Assembly: GCA_023255955.1 (NCBI GenBank)
Contig: JAGDWD010000007.1
Coordinates: 1 to 64,000 of the forward strand
DNA: 64,000 nt
Direction of reading: 5' to 3'
Source: Desulfurococcales archaeon
GTDB lineage: Archaea; Thermoproteota; Thermoprotei_A; Sulfolobales; NBVN01
Each line of letters opens with the position of its first letter. Position 1 is the first letter of the stretch. Shown here in pieces: positions 1 to 9,054 of the stretch. The position numbers and the translations under genes were made by a program. The notes beneath the pieces are model-generated. The model saw only the letters and a list, made by a program, of their open reading frames with translations, was not told where the DNA came from and ran no database searches.

Positions 1-340
<340 letters not shown>

Positions 341-398
341 CTTGGGCGGGGTAGTGCTGCGTTTAAGGGCCTACGTGCGGCGCTTTGCTTACGTTTTG

Positions 399-407
399 CT
401 TATATTC
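399..407 (+). promoter_or_regulatory. TATA box of the hxlB-kinase operon
   Basis: The sequence cttatattc lies 26-34 bases before the ATG of hxlB, which is the spacing expected for an archaeal TATA box driving a leaderless or short-leader transcript. It separates hxlB transcription from the rRNA. Confidence 0.5.
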
Positions 408-432
408 CTTTCTTACGGATTTCGAGTAGGGA

Positions 433-1038
433 ATGCTTAGAGCGTTCAAGAGGGCGTACCTCTCTCTGGTGAAGTTCCTGGAAGCGTCTATTAACCTCAT
501 ATCCGACTCTGAGCTAGACTCACTAGCAAACCTACTGGAGTCAGTGTATAGGGAGGGTAGGAAGGTCTTCGTCGTCGGTGTTGGGAGGTCGGGACTTGTC
601 GGCAGGGCATTTGCTATGAGGCTCATGCACCTCGGGTTCTCTGCTTACGTGGTTGGTGAGACCATAACACCGTCTGCTAGGGCTGGGGACGTGCTCATAG
701 CTATCTCAGGCTCCGGGAGGAGTGCGGCGGTAGTAGCTACTGCCGAGGTAGCGAAGAGTCTCGGTATGAAGGTGGTGGCACTCACCTCCTATCCAGACTC
801 TCCACTAGCTAAGCTAGCGGACATGGTGATAACAATACCTGGGAGAACTAAGGTAAGTCAGGAGGATAGGTGGGAGGTTAGGCAGCTCCTAGGACTCCAC
901 GAGCCGTTAGCACCTCTGGGAACGCAGTTCGAGCTGGTATCTCAGGTAGTGTTAGATTCCATGATATCGGAGCTTATGTATAGGTTAGGGATAGACGAGG
1001 AGGATATGAAGGAACAGCACGCTAATGTCGAAGCCTGA
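433..1038 (+). CDS. hxlB: 6-phospho-3-hexuloisomerase
   Basis: This is a 201-residue single-SIS-domain protein, the usual size for 6-phospho-3-hexuloisomerase, which interconverts 3-hexulose 6-phosphate and fructose 6-phosphate. In archaea without an oxidative pentose phosphate route this reaction supplies ribulose 5-phosphate through the reverse ribulose monophosphate pathway. The SIS fold is seen in VGVGRSGLVGRAF (about residues 48-60) and the sugar-phosphate serine loop ISGSGRS (about 91-97). The partner synthase HxlA is not in the window. The end overlaps the next gene by 14 bases, so the two are probably co-transcribed from the TATA box just upstream. Confidence 0.9.
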   Translation: MLRAFKRAYLSLVKFLEASINLISDSELDSLANLLESVYREGRKVFVVGVGRSGLVGRAFAMRLMHLGFSAYVVGETITPSARAGDVLIAISGSGRSAAVVATAEVAKSLGMKVVALTSYPDSPLAKLADMVITIPGRTKVSQEDRWEVRQLLGLHEPLAPLGTQFELVSQVVLDSMISELMYRLGIDEEDMKEQHANVEA

Positions 1039-1708
1039 CCCTACAAGCACCCTGTGCTACCCACTGTACGATCGGGACTGCGCGGAGGAAAGGTTATCAA
1101 AGCTTAGAGGAGTCGGGGTTCTGCGGATAGTTAGGTTCCTCGGGAAGGGCCACTCATCCATAGTTCTCGAAGCTGAGCTAGCTACCGGTGTCCACGCAGC
1201 TGTAAAGGTCCTGAGAGCGGACTCCAAGAGGGATAGCCTACTCCTAGAGTGCTTACTCATGAAGCACGCATACCCGCTAGCACCGGAGGTCATAGCATGT
1301 GGAGACGATTACATAGTCATGGAGCTAGTCTCAGGCATCCCAGCAGTTAACATACTGAGGCAGGGGGAGAATGTAGCTACCAACGTAATCAAGATCCTCT
1401 CGTCTGGGCGGGGGCTGGATATCTTAGGTATAGATCATAAGGAGCTCAGTAGAGCTGATAAGCACGTAGTAATAACACACAAAGGCACTGTTAAGATATT
1501 CGACTACGAGAGCGCGAACTTCTCAGACCGCCCGCATAATCTGAGCCGGCTGACATCCTGGCTCCTCCACAGAGTACTCGGATTAGACTTGAGATCCACG
1601 GAGATAACGAACCTGCTGAAGAAGTACAAAGAGGCTGGAGAACCAGCAAGAAGGGAAATATTTTACGAGCTAGTTACTCACGTAATAGAGATTCTCAGGG
1701 AATACTAG
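1025..1708 (+). CDS. Archaeal RIO/eukaryotic-like Ser/Thr protein kinase (COG2112 type)
   Basis: The 227-residue protein has a small kinase-like fold. A glycine-rich loop LGKGHSSIVLEA lies near residues 39-50, an ATP-binding lysine in AAVKVL near 60, a hinge IVMELVSG near 97-104, a catalytic-loop equivalent IDHKELSRADKHV and a metal-binding segment KIFDYESA in place of DFG. This pattern is typical of the short archaeal kinases grouped as COG2112. The HRD motif is replaced by a DHKELS segment, as usual for that group. Its substrate is unknown. It overlaps hxlB by 14 bases, which suggests coupled translation, but no functional tie is evident. Confidence 0.75.
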   Translation: MSKPDPTSTLCYPLYDRDCAEERLSKLRGVGVLRIVRFLGKGHSSIVLEAELATGVHAAVKVLRADSKRDSLLLECLLMKHAYPLAPEVIACGDDYIVMELVSGIPAVNILRQGENVATNVIKILSSGRGLDILGIDHKELSRADKHVVITHKGTVKIFDYESANFSDRPHNLSRLTSWLLHRVLGLDLRSTEITNLLKKYKEAGEPARREIFYELVTHVIEILREY

Positions 1709-1864
1709 AAGCTGGTATGGGTTAGGACTTCATAGAACTTCACAGAGATCGACGCTGGGCCTGCCCTAGGAGCATACCTGAAAAGTCTTCTCAGCAGTGA
1801 GATGGTTGCTGTATGTAGAGCTAGGTTAAGACTTAAAACCTGGCTTCACCTACAGAGTAGCGGT

Positions 1865-1940
<76 letters not shown>

Positions 1941-1974
1941 GATCTGTCCCAATCTATAAAAACCAACTTGTTGG

Positions 1975-3210
1975 TTGAGACTTGGGATGGTAGTGAAGTT
2001 AGGTTTAGCTATGGCTATAGCAGTCTTAGCGTTAGTAGCCCTACAGATCTACTCTCAGACAGTTATGGTTGAGGTAGTGGATACGGTAGATGGGGGGACG
2101 GTCTCCCTTGTACGTAGAGCTGTGGAGAGGGTCCCTCCGGGAGGTCTCTTAGTGCTCTACATCAATAGCTATGGGGGTTACCTAGCCTCAGCTGATAGCA
2201 TAGCCGAGATATTAGTCTCCCGGAACCTCGAATGCGTCGTGTACGTCCCTCCCGGCGGGAAAGCCCTCTCAGCAGCTGCTCTAATCTCTATAGCATGTGG
2301 AAGAATATACATGGCACCCGGCTCAGTAATAGGTGCTGCCAAGCCATACCCGGACGACCCTAAGACAGTCAACTACGTTGCCTCCCGCTTCAAGTCCCTA
2401 GCTAGTAGAGTATTCAAGAACGAGACAGTTGTGGGTGTTGTTGTAAGGTTTGTTACAGATTCCCTATCCCTGACGGATACTGAAGCAGAGGAGTTAGGAA
2501 TAGCGAGGAGGGTCTCTTCCCTAGATGAGTTACTTGATGACCTTAAAGCACCTAGACCTGCCGAGGTGTTCAGTAAGGACATCTGGGACAGAATTCTCTC
2601 CATCATATCTGACCCACTCATATACTCGATAGCTCTAACAATAGGTACGTTCCTGATAATAGCTGAGGTATTAGTGACAGGATTCCAAGGATATGTAATA
2701 GCCGGGGTACTACTACTAGCCGCGGCACTCTACGGAATGAGTCTGATACCTCCAGACATCCTAGTACTCGCCCTCATGGTTTCGAGCGCTATATTAGTGC
2801 TAGTAGAGTTCCTAAATCCAGGAATACAGGGTTTCGGTATCGCCGGCATGGTGTTGCTTGCCTTAGGTATCTACATGGTCCTCAGAGGGAGGCCTGTCCC
2901 GATAGGGGAGTCAGTAGTGGTAGGTGTAGCAACAGCTCTCGGTGTGCTCGGGGTCTTCTTCGGCTTTATCATATATAAAGCAACACAGGCAGCAAGACTC
3001 AGGAAACCGAGGTTAGTAGATGTCTTACTAGGTGCTGAAGGTATCGCTAAAACCGACATAAAGCCCTCCACTCCAGGTGTTGTCCACGTTCTCGGAGAGG
3101 ACTGGTCAGCTTACAGCCTCAGCGGTGAAATACCTGCCGGGAGTAAGGTGGTGGTTAAGGAAGTTCGTGGACTATTTCTGTACGTAGAGAGAAAGGTTGA
3201 AGCATCGTAG
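1975..3210 (+). CDS. NfeD family membrane-bound serine protease (ClpP-class)
   Basis: The 411-residue protein has an N-terminal signal/membrane segment (about 8-26), a ClpP-like protease domain, four or so membrane helices (about 215-335) and a C-terminal NfeD OB-fold (about 340-411). A probable Ser-Lys dyad is visible: Ser99 in GGKALSAAAL and Lys140, matching the Ser97/Lys138 spacing known for Pyrococcus 1510-N. Family members cleave the C-terminal hydrophobic region of partner stomatins. The stomatin gene follows 250 bases later, matching the conserved NfeD-stomatin pairing. The start is TTG; an ATG lies four codons further in (1987) and is also possible. Confidence 0.88.
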   Translation: MRLGMVVKLGLAMAIAVLALVALQIYSQTVMVEVVDTVDGGTVSLVRRAVERVPPGGLLVLYINSYGGYLASADSIAEILVSRNLECVVYVPPGGKALSAAALISIACGRIYMAPGSVIGAAKPYPDDPKTVNYVASRFKSLASRVFKNETVVGVVVRFVTDSLSLTDTEAEELGIARRVSSLDELLDDLKAPRPAEVFSKDIWDRILSIISDPLIYSIALTIGTFLIIAEVLVTGFQGYVIAGVLLLAAALYGMSLIPPDILVLALMVSSAILVLVEFLNPGIQGFGIAGMVLLALGIYMVLRGRPVPIGESVVVGVATALGVLGVFFGFIIYKATQAARLRKPRLVDVLLGAEGIAKTDIKPSTPGVVHVLGEDWSAYSLSGEIPAGSKVVVKEVRGLFLYVERKVEAS

Positions 3211-3463
3211 CAATTAAACCACGCGCCTGAACCACTTCAACACTCCTATAATTGTTTCCAAGTTTTGCGGGGTTAAGTTATTTAGTAGCTCCTATAGTGT
3301 TAGCAGTTATAAGGTAGTTGAGAGGTCCTTAGAGCAAGCTCTCCCGGGCTTGAATAGCTCTTAATAGACTTCGAGAAAGAATAGAGATGCGATGATTTAG
3401 AAGCTAAATCTCTTCTAGTTAGACTTAATAACCTTGTATGTAACATAGTTACGGTGCGGTAAC

Positions 3464-4351
3464 TTGGATTTAGCTACTCTGATTATCTGGTTAGTCATAC
3501 TAATGTTCTTAGTGGTGATTATATCTAGGAGCATTAAAATAGTCCCGGAATATGAGAGGCTAGTAGTCTTCAGGCTAGGTAGGATGATAGGTGTTAGAGG
3601 TCCAGGTCTAGTAATCCTCGTCCCGATTATAGATACCGCAACCAAGGTAGACCTCAGAGAATTTGTTGTGGATATTCCGCCACAGACATGTATAACGAAG
3701 GATAACGCCCCGGTGGACATAGACCTACTAGTGTACATGAAGGTGTTCGACCCAGCACTAGCAGTTACTTCTGTAAGTAACTATGTAACTGCCGCGACCG
3801 GCATAGCTATGACTACACTGAGAGCTGTAGTAGGTGACCTAATACTGGACGATGTCTTAGCTAAGAGAGAGTACATAAATAGCACACTGAGAGCTAAGCT
3901 AGACGAGATAACGGATAGGTGGGGCATAAAGGTAACCTCCGTCGAGATTAAGGAGATAAAACCCCCAAGAGACGTTCAGGAAGCTATGATAAAGCAGATG
4001 GCTGCTGAGAGGAATAGGAGGGCCATGATTCTCGAAGCAGACGGTAAGAAGCAGGCAGCTATACTTGAAGCAGAAGGCTATAGAGAGTCGCAGATAAAGA
4101 AAGCTGAGGGAGACAAGCAAGCAGAGATCCTGAGAGCTGAGGGTATAGCAAGGTCTCTAGAGCTTGTAAACGAAGCAGCTGCTAGAGTAGGTGTGAACAC
4201 CCTCTTCCTCCAGTACCTAGAGACCCTGGCAAAGATAGCTGAAAGCCCAGCAACGAAGATAGTTGTACCGATGGAGTTAATGACCGGGATTGCCAGAGTA
4301 CTAAGCTCTATCGGGGTTATTAAAGGTTCTGAGGAAAGAGGCAGTGAGTAG
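3464..4351 (+). CDS. Stomatin/prohibitin-like SPFH domain protein
   Basis: The 295-residue protein has one N-terminal membrane segment (about 5-24), an SPFH/band-7 domain (about 28-190) and an alanine/glutamate-rich coiled coil with repeats such as ILEAEGYRESQ (about 170-240). These are the hallmarks of prokaryotic stomatins, which form large rings on membranes. The hydrophobic C-terminal part is the known target of the partner NfeD protease, encoded immediately upstream on the same strand. The start is TTG, and a TATA-like cttaataacc about 35 bases before it suggests the gene also has its own promoter. Confidence 0.9.
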   Translation: MDLATLIIWLVILMFLVVIISRSIKIVPEYERLVVFRLGRMIGVRGPGLVILVPIIDTATKVDLREFVVDIPPQTCITKDNAPVDIDLLVYMKVFDPALAVTSVSNYVTAATGIAMTTLRAVVGDLILDDVLAKREYINSTLRAKLDEITDRWGIKVTSVEIKEIKPPRDVQEAMIKQMAAERNRRAMILEADGKKQAAILEAEGYRESQIKKAEGDKQAEILRAEGIARSLELVNEAAARVGVNTLFLQYLETLAKIAESPATKIVVPMELMTGIARVLSSIGVIKGSEERGSE

Positions 4352-4446
4352 CTGGGTGAAACAGTAGCTTAGCTAGCAGTATATGCTCTGTGAGGAATTA
4401 GTACGTACCTGTAAAATAAATAATCTATTCTTGAGAGTCTTACTGT

Positions 4447-4815
4447 GTGATAATTAAGATGTGTGTTGAGATTAGGGAGTACGTAGTCAGGGATTTCATG
4501 AAGGTAGTGATAGTATGTTCTGAGGAGCCTCACGCCGTTGGTGACCTTCCAGGCCTTCCTTACTGCTTCGGCTGTGATAAGAGTCTCTCAATAGGTGATG
4601 TGGTTATATGCTACTCAAACGAAATCTCGTTACCTAGTGGGGGGAGAGTTGTTATCGAAGGTACGAAGGTTCTCGGTGAAATCAGGTCGATCTCTTACAT
4701 AGTTAAAGGAATTAAGTGCTCCACCGACCCGGAGAAACTGTATGAGGAGGTCGTAGAGTTAGTGGAGAAGCTCTGCTCTAGTATGAGAAGTCCTAATGAC
4801 GCGGCCTCAGAGTAA
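4447..4815 (+). CDS. Hypothetical protein, 122 residues
   Basis: I do not recognise this protein. It is a soluble 122-residue product starting at GTG (a later ATG encodes MCVEIREYVV). It contains five cysteines in the first two thirds, including a CFGC pair at about residues 41-44, and ends in a probable amphipathic helix (about 95-113). It is followed by another small unknown gene and a JAMM protease gene on the same strand with short gaps, so the three may form an operon. Codon use looks like that of the neighbours, which supports a real gene. Confidence 0.6.
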   Translation: MIIKMCVEIREYVVRDFMKVVIVCSEEPHAVGDLPGLPYCFGCDKSLSIGDVVICYSNEISLPSGGRVVIEGTKVLGEIRSISYIVKGIKCSTDPEKLYEEVVELVEKLCSSMRSPNDAASE

Positions 4816-4839
4816 CACTGAGAAGGCATCTTAACCTAC

Positions 4840-5181
4840 TTGCCGGGTACACATCATCGGCCTACTCAATATTACGCTCACTTCAACGCTTTTATTCTGC
4901 CTGTAGAGCGTATTGAGGGACTGGATATGATAAAGATATCCAGAGAGGCTGTCTACAGGTTTAGAAAGGGCGGGTTAGAGGGTGTCTGCGAGGTAGTTGC
5001 TGGTCAGAAAGGGAGGTTCGTAGTTTTACATAATACTCTCAAGGGTAAGTACATCGTTGGGGACAAAGAAGAGGAGTGGAACATATTGGAGCATCAGTCA
5101 TTTAGAGACGTAAAGAACGTTGTAGTAGATTACGAGGACTTACCTCAAGATATTAGAAGAGCTCTATCTAAAGTGAGGTAA
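4840..5181 (+). CDS. Hypothetical protein, up to 113 residues
   Basis: The reading frame starts at TTG (4840), but the first 30 residues look less protein-like; an internal ATG at 4927 (MIKISREAVYRFRKGG) is the more likely start and gives 84 residues. The product is basic with alternating strands and helices and no cysteines in the core. I cannot assign a family. The end runs directly into the JAMM reading frame, whose first codons follow within a few bases, and a GAGGT motif sits in the last codons, so the two genes are probably translationally linked. Confidence 0.55.
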   Translation: MPGTHHRPTQYYAHFNAFILPVERIEGLDMIKISREAVYRFRKGGLEGVCEVVAGQKGRFVVLHNTLKGKYIVGDKEEEWNILEHQSFRDVKNVVVDYEDLPQDIRRALSKVR

Positions 5182-5182
5182 G

Positions 5183-5590
5183 ATAGCTAAGGTAGTTATC
5201 CCCAAAGGTATTGTCAGCTTAGTCTGCAGTATTTCGAGGAGGTACAGTAAGGAGTTAGCGGGGGTCTGCCTAGGATTTAAGCAGGGAGATGAAGTGGTCG
5301 TAAATGAGTTAGTTATCGGGGAGAACCTCTCTGAAAGTCCGGACAGGTTCTATCTGGATCCTGTAGCTCTACTAGAAGCATTTAAGTACGCGGAGCTCTC
5401 CGGCTACGACGTTGTAGCGATGTTACATACTCACAGAGAAGGGACAGCACCTAGCTTACTAGATCTTGAGGGTATGAAGCTGTGGCCCATCCCCTGGATA
5501 ATAATTGACGAGTCAACGTGTACAGTAAGAAGTTGGGTCGTAGAGGAAGATATACCAAAAAACATACCTACAGATCTGCTACACGCCTGA
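5183..5590 (+). CDS. JAMM/Mov34 metalloprotease (start codon unclear)
   Basis: The protein has the JAMM zinc-metalloprotease pattern: a glutamate in KELAGVCLG, then MLHTHREGTAPSLLD, the H-x-H...S-x2-D zinc motif (6 residues between the second His and Ser, one fewer than the common 7). Archaeal relatives remove small ubiquitin-like SAMP tags, so a desampylase-type role is possible but inferred. The only canonical start (GTG at 5294) would delete the first strand and the catalytic glutamate. Open coding sequence with clear family character (KVVIPKGIVSLV) extends back to about 5183, after a TGA at 5174, and contains no ATG, GTG or TTG. The end overlaps the convergent reductase gene by 12 bases. 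Confidence 0.75.
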   Translation: MAKVVIPKGIVSLVCSISRRYSKELAGVCLGFKQGDEVVVNELVIGENLSESPDRFYLDPVALLEAFKYAELSGYDVVAMLHTHREGTAPSLLDLEGMKLWPIPWIIIDESTCTVRSWVVEEDIPKNIPTDLLHA

Positions 5591-6595
5591 CCATCCAGGT
5601 CTTCTCATATTGATTACTTCCTTGTTTACGAGGTTAGGGGGTATCTTCCCCTCATAGAAGGCTATCAGGTTCTCCGCTACGGCTTCCGCCATGGCGTGTC
5701 TAGCCTCATATGTAGCACTCCCAATATGAGGTACTAGTACAGCGTTCTTCAGTGCTGTCAGCGGGTGGTTCGGGTTTAGAGGCTCTTCCTCGAAGACATC
5801 GAGGCCGGCTCCTGCGATCCACCCTTCCCTCAGAGCTTTAACCAGTGCGTTAGTATCTACTATAGCACCCCTAGCAGTATTTACGAGTATGGCTGTTTTC
5901 TTCATTAATTTAAGTCTCTCCTCGTTAATTAAGTGCTTCGTCTGCGGTGTTAGAGGAACATGTATTGTCACTATATCAGCCTCTCTAAGTAAGTCCGTCA
6001 ATTCCCTGAATTCTACTCCAAGCTTCCTCTCAGCTTCGAGGTTCCTAACTACATCGTAGTATATCACCTTCATACCGAAACCTTGAGCACCTATCTCAGC
6101 TACACGTGTCCCTATCCTACCCATCCCTATGACGCCTAGAACCTTACCCTTAAGCTCTACTCCCAGCATCATCTTCGGGTGCCAAGCAGTTCGAGATCGA
6201 GCCCACTCCCCCCATCTAACAAAGATATCTGACTCCACTATCCTCCTAGCTACAGCCAGTATGAGGGCCCAAGTGAGCTCTGCCGTCGACTCCGTTAAAA
6301 CCCCCGGTGTGTTGGTCACATATATGCCTAGCCTAGTAGCACACCCTACATCTATGTTATCAAACCCAACTGCGTACTGAGCAACTATCCGTAACCTAGG
6401 TGAGCTACTAAGTAAATTACAGTCTATTTTGTCAGTGAGTAGAGATACTAGCGCGTCAACCTCCTTAACCTTCTCGAGGAGGACCTCGTAGGGTGGATGG
6501 TGGTATCTATCCCAAACCTCAACTTCATAATATTGGGAGATCCTGGCAATTACGTCATCGAAAAGCTCCCTAGTTATGAAAACCTTAGGTTTCAT
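5579..6595 (-). CDS. gyaR: Glyoxylate/hydroxypyruvate reductase (D-2-hydroxyacid dehydrogenase)
   Basis: The 338-residue protein is a D-isomer-specific 2-hydroxyacid dehydrogenase. The Rossmann motif GVIGMGRIG lies at about 153-161, the substrate-binding arginine in NTARGAIVD at about 238, the glutamate in GLDVFEEEP at about 266 and the catalytic histidine in VPHIGSAT near 287. Overall similarity in length and motifs is closest to the glyoxylate reductases of Thermococcales (GyaR), which reduce glyoxylate or hydroxypyruvate with NAD(P)H; a 3-phosphoglycerate dehydrogenase role is less likely because no ACT domain is present. It converges with the JAMM gene and is divergent from the aminotransferase. 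Confidence 0.85.
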   Translation of the reverse strand: MKPKVFITRELFDDVIARISQYYEVEVWDRYHHPPYEVLLEKVKEVDALVSLLTDKIDCNLLSSSPRLRIVAQYAVGFDNIDVGCATRLGIYVTNTPGVLTESTAELTWALILAVARRIVESDIFVRWGEWARSRTAWHPKMMLGVELKGKVLGVIGMGRIGTRVAEIGAQGFGMKVIYYDVVRNLEAERKLGVEFRELTDLLREADIVTIHVPLTPQTKHLINEERLKLMKKTAILVNTARGAIVDTNALVKALREGWIAGAGLDVFEEEPLNPNHPLTALKNAVLVPHIGSATYEARHAMAEAVAENLIAFYEGKIPPNLVNKEVINMRRPGWSGV

Positions 6596-6742
6596 ATTTA
6601 CCTCCCCTGCTCTTTTGCGAGGTATTTTATAAGTTTTTATCTATTAATAGACAATGGGGACTTCACGTTTAAATCGACTTATGTTCCGCAGAAATAAGCC
6701 TTATTATTTAAGCCAAGTAAATACTTTGTGAGGGTCAGGTAA

Positions 6743-7954
6743 GTGAAACCCCCTACCTTAGAGATGAAACCTATAGTATCGGAACTTCTAGGTGAGGCAG
6801 CATTTGTCTACATAGCTAAAGCGCGAGAGCTTGAGAGAGCCGGTCATAAAGTCATTAGCTTCGGTGTTGGACAGCCAGATATACCGACATTCCAGCACAT
6901 AATAGATGAAGCAAAGAAGGCTCTTGATGCTAAGTTTACTGGGTATACTGAGACACCCGGGATTAGGGAGCTGAGAGAGGCTATCGTAGAGTACTTAAAT
7001 AGTAGGTATAGTGCTGGTGTTAAACCTACGGAGGTGATCGTAACTCCGGGAGCTAAGGGCGCGATATTCTTAGCCTTAGCTAGCTACATAAACCCAGGTG
7101 ACGAGGTAGTTGTCCCGGAACCGTCCTATCCGGCATATCCTGAGGTCGCTAGGTTCCTGGGTGCTAAGCCAGTATTTGTACCTCTAAAGTGGTTAGGATC
7201 TTCAGGAGGTTTCGTACTTGATGTAGAGGCTATAGAGGCAGCGATAACACCTAGAACGAAAGCCATAGTAGTGAATAACCCACACAACCCGACAGGAGCC
7301 CTCTTCACGCCATCCCAGGTTGAGAAGATATATGAGATAGCTAAGGAGCATAACCTAATGATACTTGTAGATGAGATATACGATAACTTCATCTACGATA
7401 ACCAGCCGTTCAGATCCTTCTTATCCTTCAGTGATTGGAGGGACTACGTCCTGTACATAAACGGGTTCTCCAAGACCTTCTCGATGACTGGATGGAGGCT
7501 TGGGTACCTAGTTACTAGAGAGGAGATAGCCTCGAAGCTCACTAGACTAGCTGTAAACATATGGTCCTGCCCAACATCGTTTGCTCAAAAAGCTGCTATA
7601 GCGGCTATTAAAGGTCCTTGGGAACCAGTCAAGGAGATGATTAGGTTATTCCAGCAACGTAGAGACGTTATAGCTAGGAAGTTGAATGAGGTGAAAGGTT
7701 TCGAAGTATGGCCTAGCACCGGAGCGTTCTACATCTTCCCAAGGATCAGGAAAGTTCTTGACGCTGCGAACCTCTCAGTCGAGGAATTCGTTGAGAAACT
7801 GCTCTACAGTAAGTATGTTGTGACCCTACCGGGGTCAGTCTTCCCCGACAAAGCCGGCAAGGACTTTATTAGGCTGAGCTTCGCTATCGACGTAAAGCTG
7901 ATAGAGGAGGGAGTCGAAAGAATAAAACAGTTCGTAGAGTCCTTAGGGATCTGA
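6743..7954 (+). CDS. Aspartate aminotransferase family (class I, PLP-dependent)
   Basis: The 403-residue protein is a fold-type I aminotransferase. The PLP lysine is in GFSKTFSMTGWRLGY (about residue 244), the PLP-phosphate region in TPGAKGAIFLA (about 103-113), the conserved NNPHNPTG motif near 174-181 and DEIYDNF near 212. These match archaeal AspC-type enzymes, which transfer amino groups between aspartate, glutamate and 2-oxoacids; aromatic or branched substrates cannot be excluded. The start is GTG, and the gene is divergent from gyaR with a shared AT-rich spacer holding promoters for both. Confidence 0.85.
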   Translation: MKPPTLEMKPIVSELLGEAAFVYIAKARELERAGHKVISFGVGQPDIPTFQHIIDEAKKALDAKFTGYTETPGIRELREAIVEYLNSRYSAGVKPTEVIVTPGAKGAIFLALASYINPGDEVVVPEPSYPAYPEVARFLGAKPVFVPLKWLGSSGGFVLDVEAIEAAITPRTKAIVVNNPHNPTGALFTPSQVEKIYEIAKEHNLMILVDEIYDNFIYDNQPFRSFLSFSDWRDYVLYINGFSKTFSMTGWRLGYLVTREEIASKLTRLAVNIWSCPTSFAQKAAIAAIKGPWEPVKEMIRLFQQRRDVIARKLNEVKGFEVWPSTGAFYIFPRIRKVLDAANLSVEEFVEKLLYSKYVVTLPGSVFPDKAGKDFIRLSFAIDVKLIEEGVERIKQFVESLGI

Positions 7955-8037
7955 GAGTGTCAGACATTAGAGGTTATCTTAACTAGCAATCAGTCATTAA
8001 CTTAAAATAAGTTCGTTTTTATATAGTTGTTTTACAG

Positions 8038-8064
8038 CTGAAAGCCCCGCCCTATAGGGCGGGG
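8038..8064 (+). repeat. Hairpin repeat, IS200/IS605-like end (copy A)
   Basis: The segment ctgaaag is followed by a perfect 20-base palindrome (8045-8064, ccccgccctatagggcgggg). The same arrangement, with a TTATAACTGAAAG edge, recurs at least six more times in the window. It resembles the terminal hairpins of archaeal IS200/IS605 or TnpB elements, but no transposase gene is adjacent. It might also act as a terminator for the aminotransferase gene. Confidence 0.6.
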
Positions 8065-8130
8065 TAAAGATGTTAGATAGTCGTATGAAGCCATGAAGTA
8101 CGAGCTTCAAAAACCACCTCCCTTAAGTAG

Positions 8131-8204
8131 AGCCGCCGGCGGGATTTGAACCCGCGACTTCCGGCTTACGAGGCCGGCGCTCTACCGAGCTGAGCTACGG
8201 CGGC
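8131..8204 (-). tRNA. tRNA-Thr (anticodon CGT)
   Basis: On the minus strand the acceptor GCCGCCG pairs with CGGCGGC, the D arm is AGCTC/GAGC, the anticodon stem CCGGC/GCCGG encloses the loop CTCGTAA (anticodon CGT), and the T arm GCGGG/CCCGC encloses TTCAAAT. The discriminator base is U, usual for archaeal tRNA-Thr. CCA is not encoded and no intron is present. Confidence 0.96.
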
Positions 8205-8229
8205 TCCAGGAAGATCTTCTAATACCATT

Positions 8230-8237
8230 CTTATAAG
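8230..8237 (-). promoter_or_regulatory. TATA box of tRNA-Thr
   Basis: The palindromic octamer cttataag ends 26 bases before the 5' end of the mature tRNA on the minus strand, the expected position for an archaeal TATA box. Confidence 0.6.
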
Positions 8238-8439
8238 TTTCTAAGATCTTACGTCCCTTAAATTTAAGGGAAACGTGTAGCATATTAGAGCATTGTTTAA
8301 GAAAGCTCGGTTTCGATACGATCATTATCTTAAGTTCCATTTAACCACAGCTATTTAGGGCGGTGCTTCCTAGCAAAGGTGCTTAGGAGTAGCCAGGATA
8401 TAGGCACATTAGCATATTAGTTTGTGACATAGCTACTGT

Positions 8440-9054
8440 TTGGTGATGAGTATAGGGAAGGGAACAATATATGAAGTGCTGTCGAAGCTGTGGGATCTAC
8501 GTGAGGATCTAATAGAGTTTAAGGAGGTGAAGCCCGATAATCCTCACGGTCTCTACATATATGATAAAGAGAGAGATGTATGGGTATTTTTCTCATCTAA
8601 GCAGGGTGATGTCTTCATACCTAGAGTAGATGGTTACTACGTTATCTATTTCGACAATGCTAGATGTCCCGCGTGCCGGAAATACGATCTTCACTGGTTT
8701 CCCTACGTTAGGCAGAACGCAGGTAGGTTCCCGAACCATTATTTTATCATAGTTTTATGTGAGTGGTTTGCTAGGGAGTGTAAGTCTCCGGTAGCTAGTA
8801 ACACATTTACTTACTATGCTGTACATGCGTCACCTACAACGGTTCTCCTCTACGTGAAGGACGGGAAAGAAGTCTATAGAGAGACCTATGACGGCTACTT
8901 AAAGACTGAGGAGCTTGAGAAGGTTGTTGGTGGGTTTAAGGCGAGGGCTGAGGCTTTCGAGAGAGGGGAAAAGGTGAGTAAACCTATAGAGGAGGGACCG
9001 GACATTATTAAGCTTCTTAGGCAGATACTCTCGGGTGCTGGGAAGGATGTTTAA
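8440..9054 (+). CDS. Thioredoxin-like protein with CPAC motif
   Basis: The 204-residue soluble protein carries a thioredoxin-like core. The strand YYVIYFDNARCPACRKYDLHW holds a CPAC active site (about residues 78-81) after an 70-residue N-terminal extension, and SPTTVLLYVKDGKEV supplies the cis-proline strand. Two further cysteines (LCEWFAREC) lie in the next helix. A disulfide or sulfur-transfer function is likely. Its end overlaps the cysteine desulfurase gene sufS by about 20 bases (or 8 if the later ATG is used), and folE follows, so the protein may serve sulfur mobilisation; that link is inferred from context. Confidence 0.7.
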   Translation: MVMSIGKGTIYEVLSKLWDLREDLIEFKEVKPDNPHGLYIYDKERDVWVFFSSKQGDVFIPRVDGYYVIYFDNARCPACRKYDLHWFPYVRQNAGRFPNHYFIIVLCEWFARECKSPVASNTFTYYAVHASPTTVLLYVKDGKEVYRETYDGYLKTEELEKVVGGFKARAEAFERGEKVSKPIEEGPDIIKLLRQILSGAGKDV

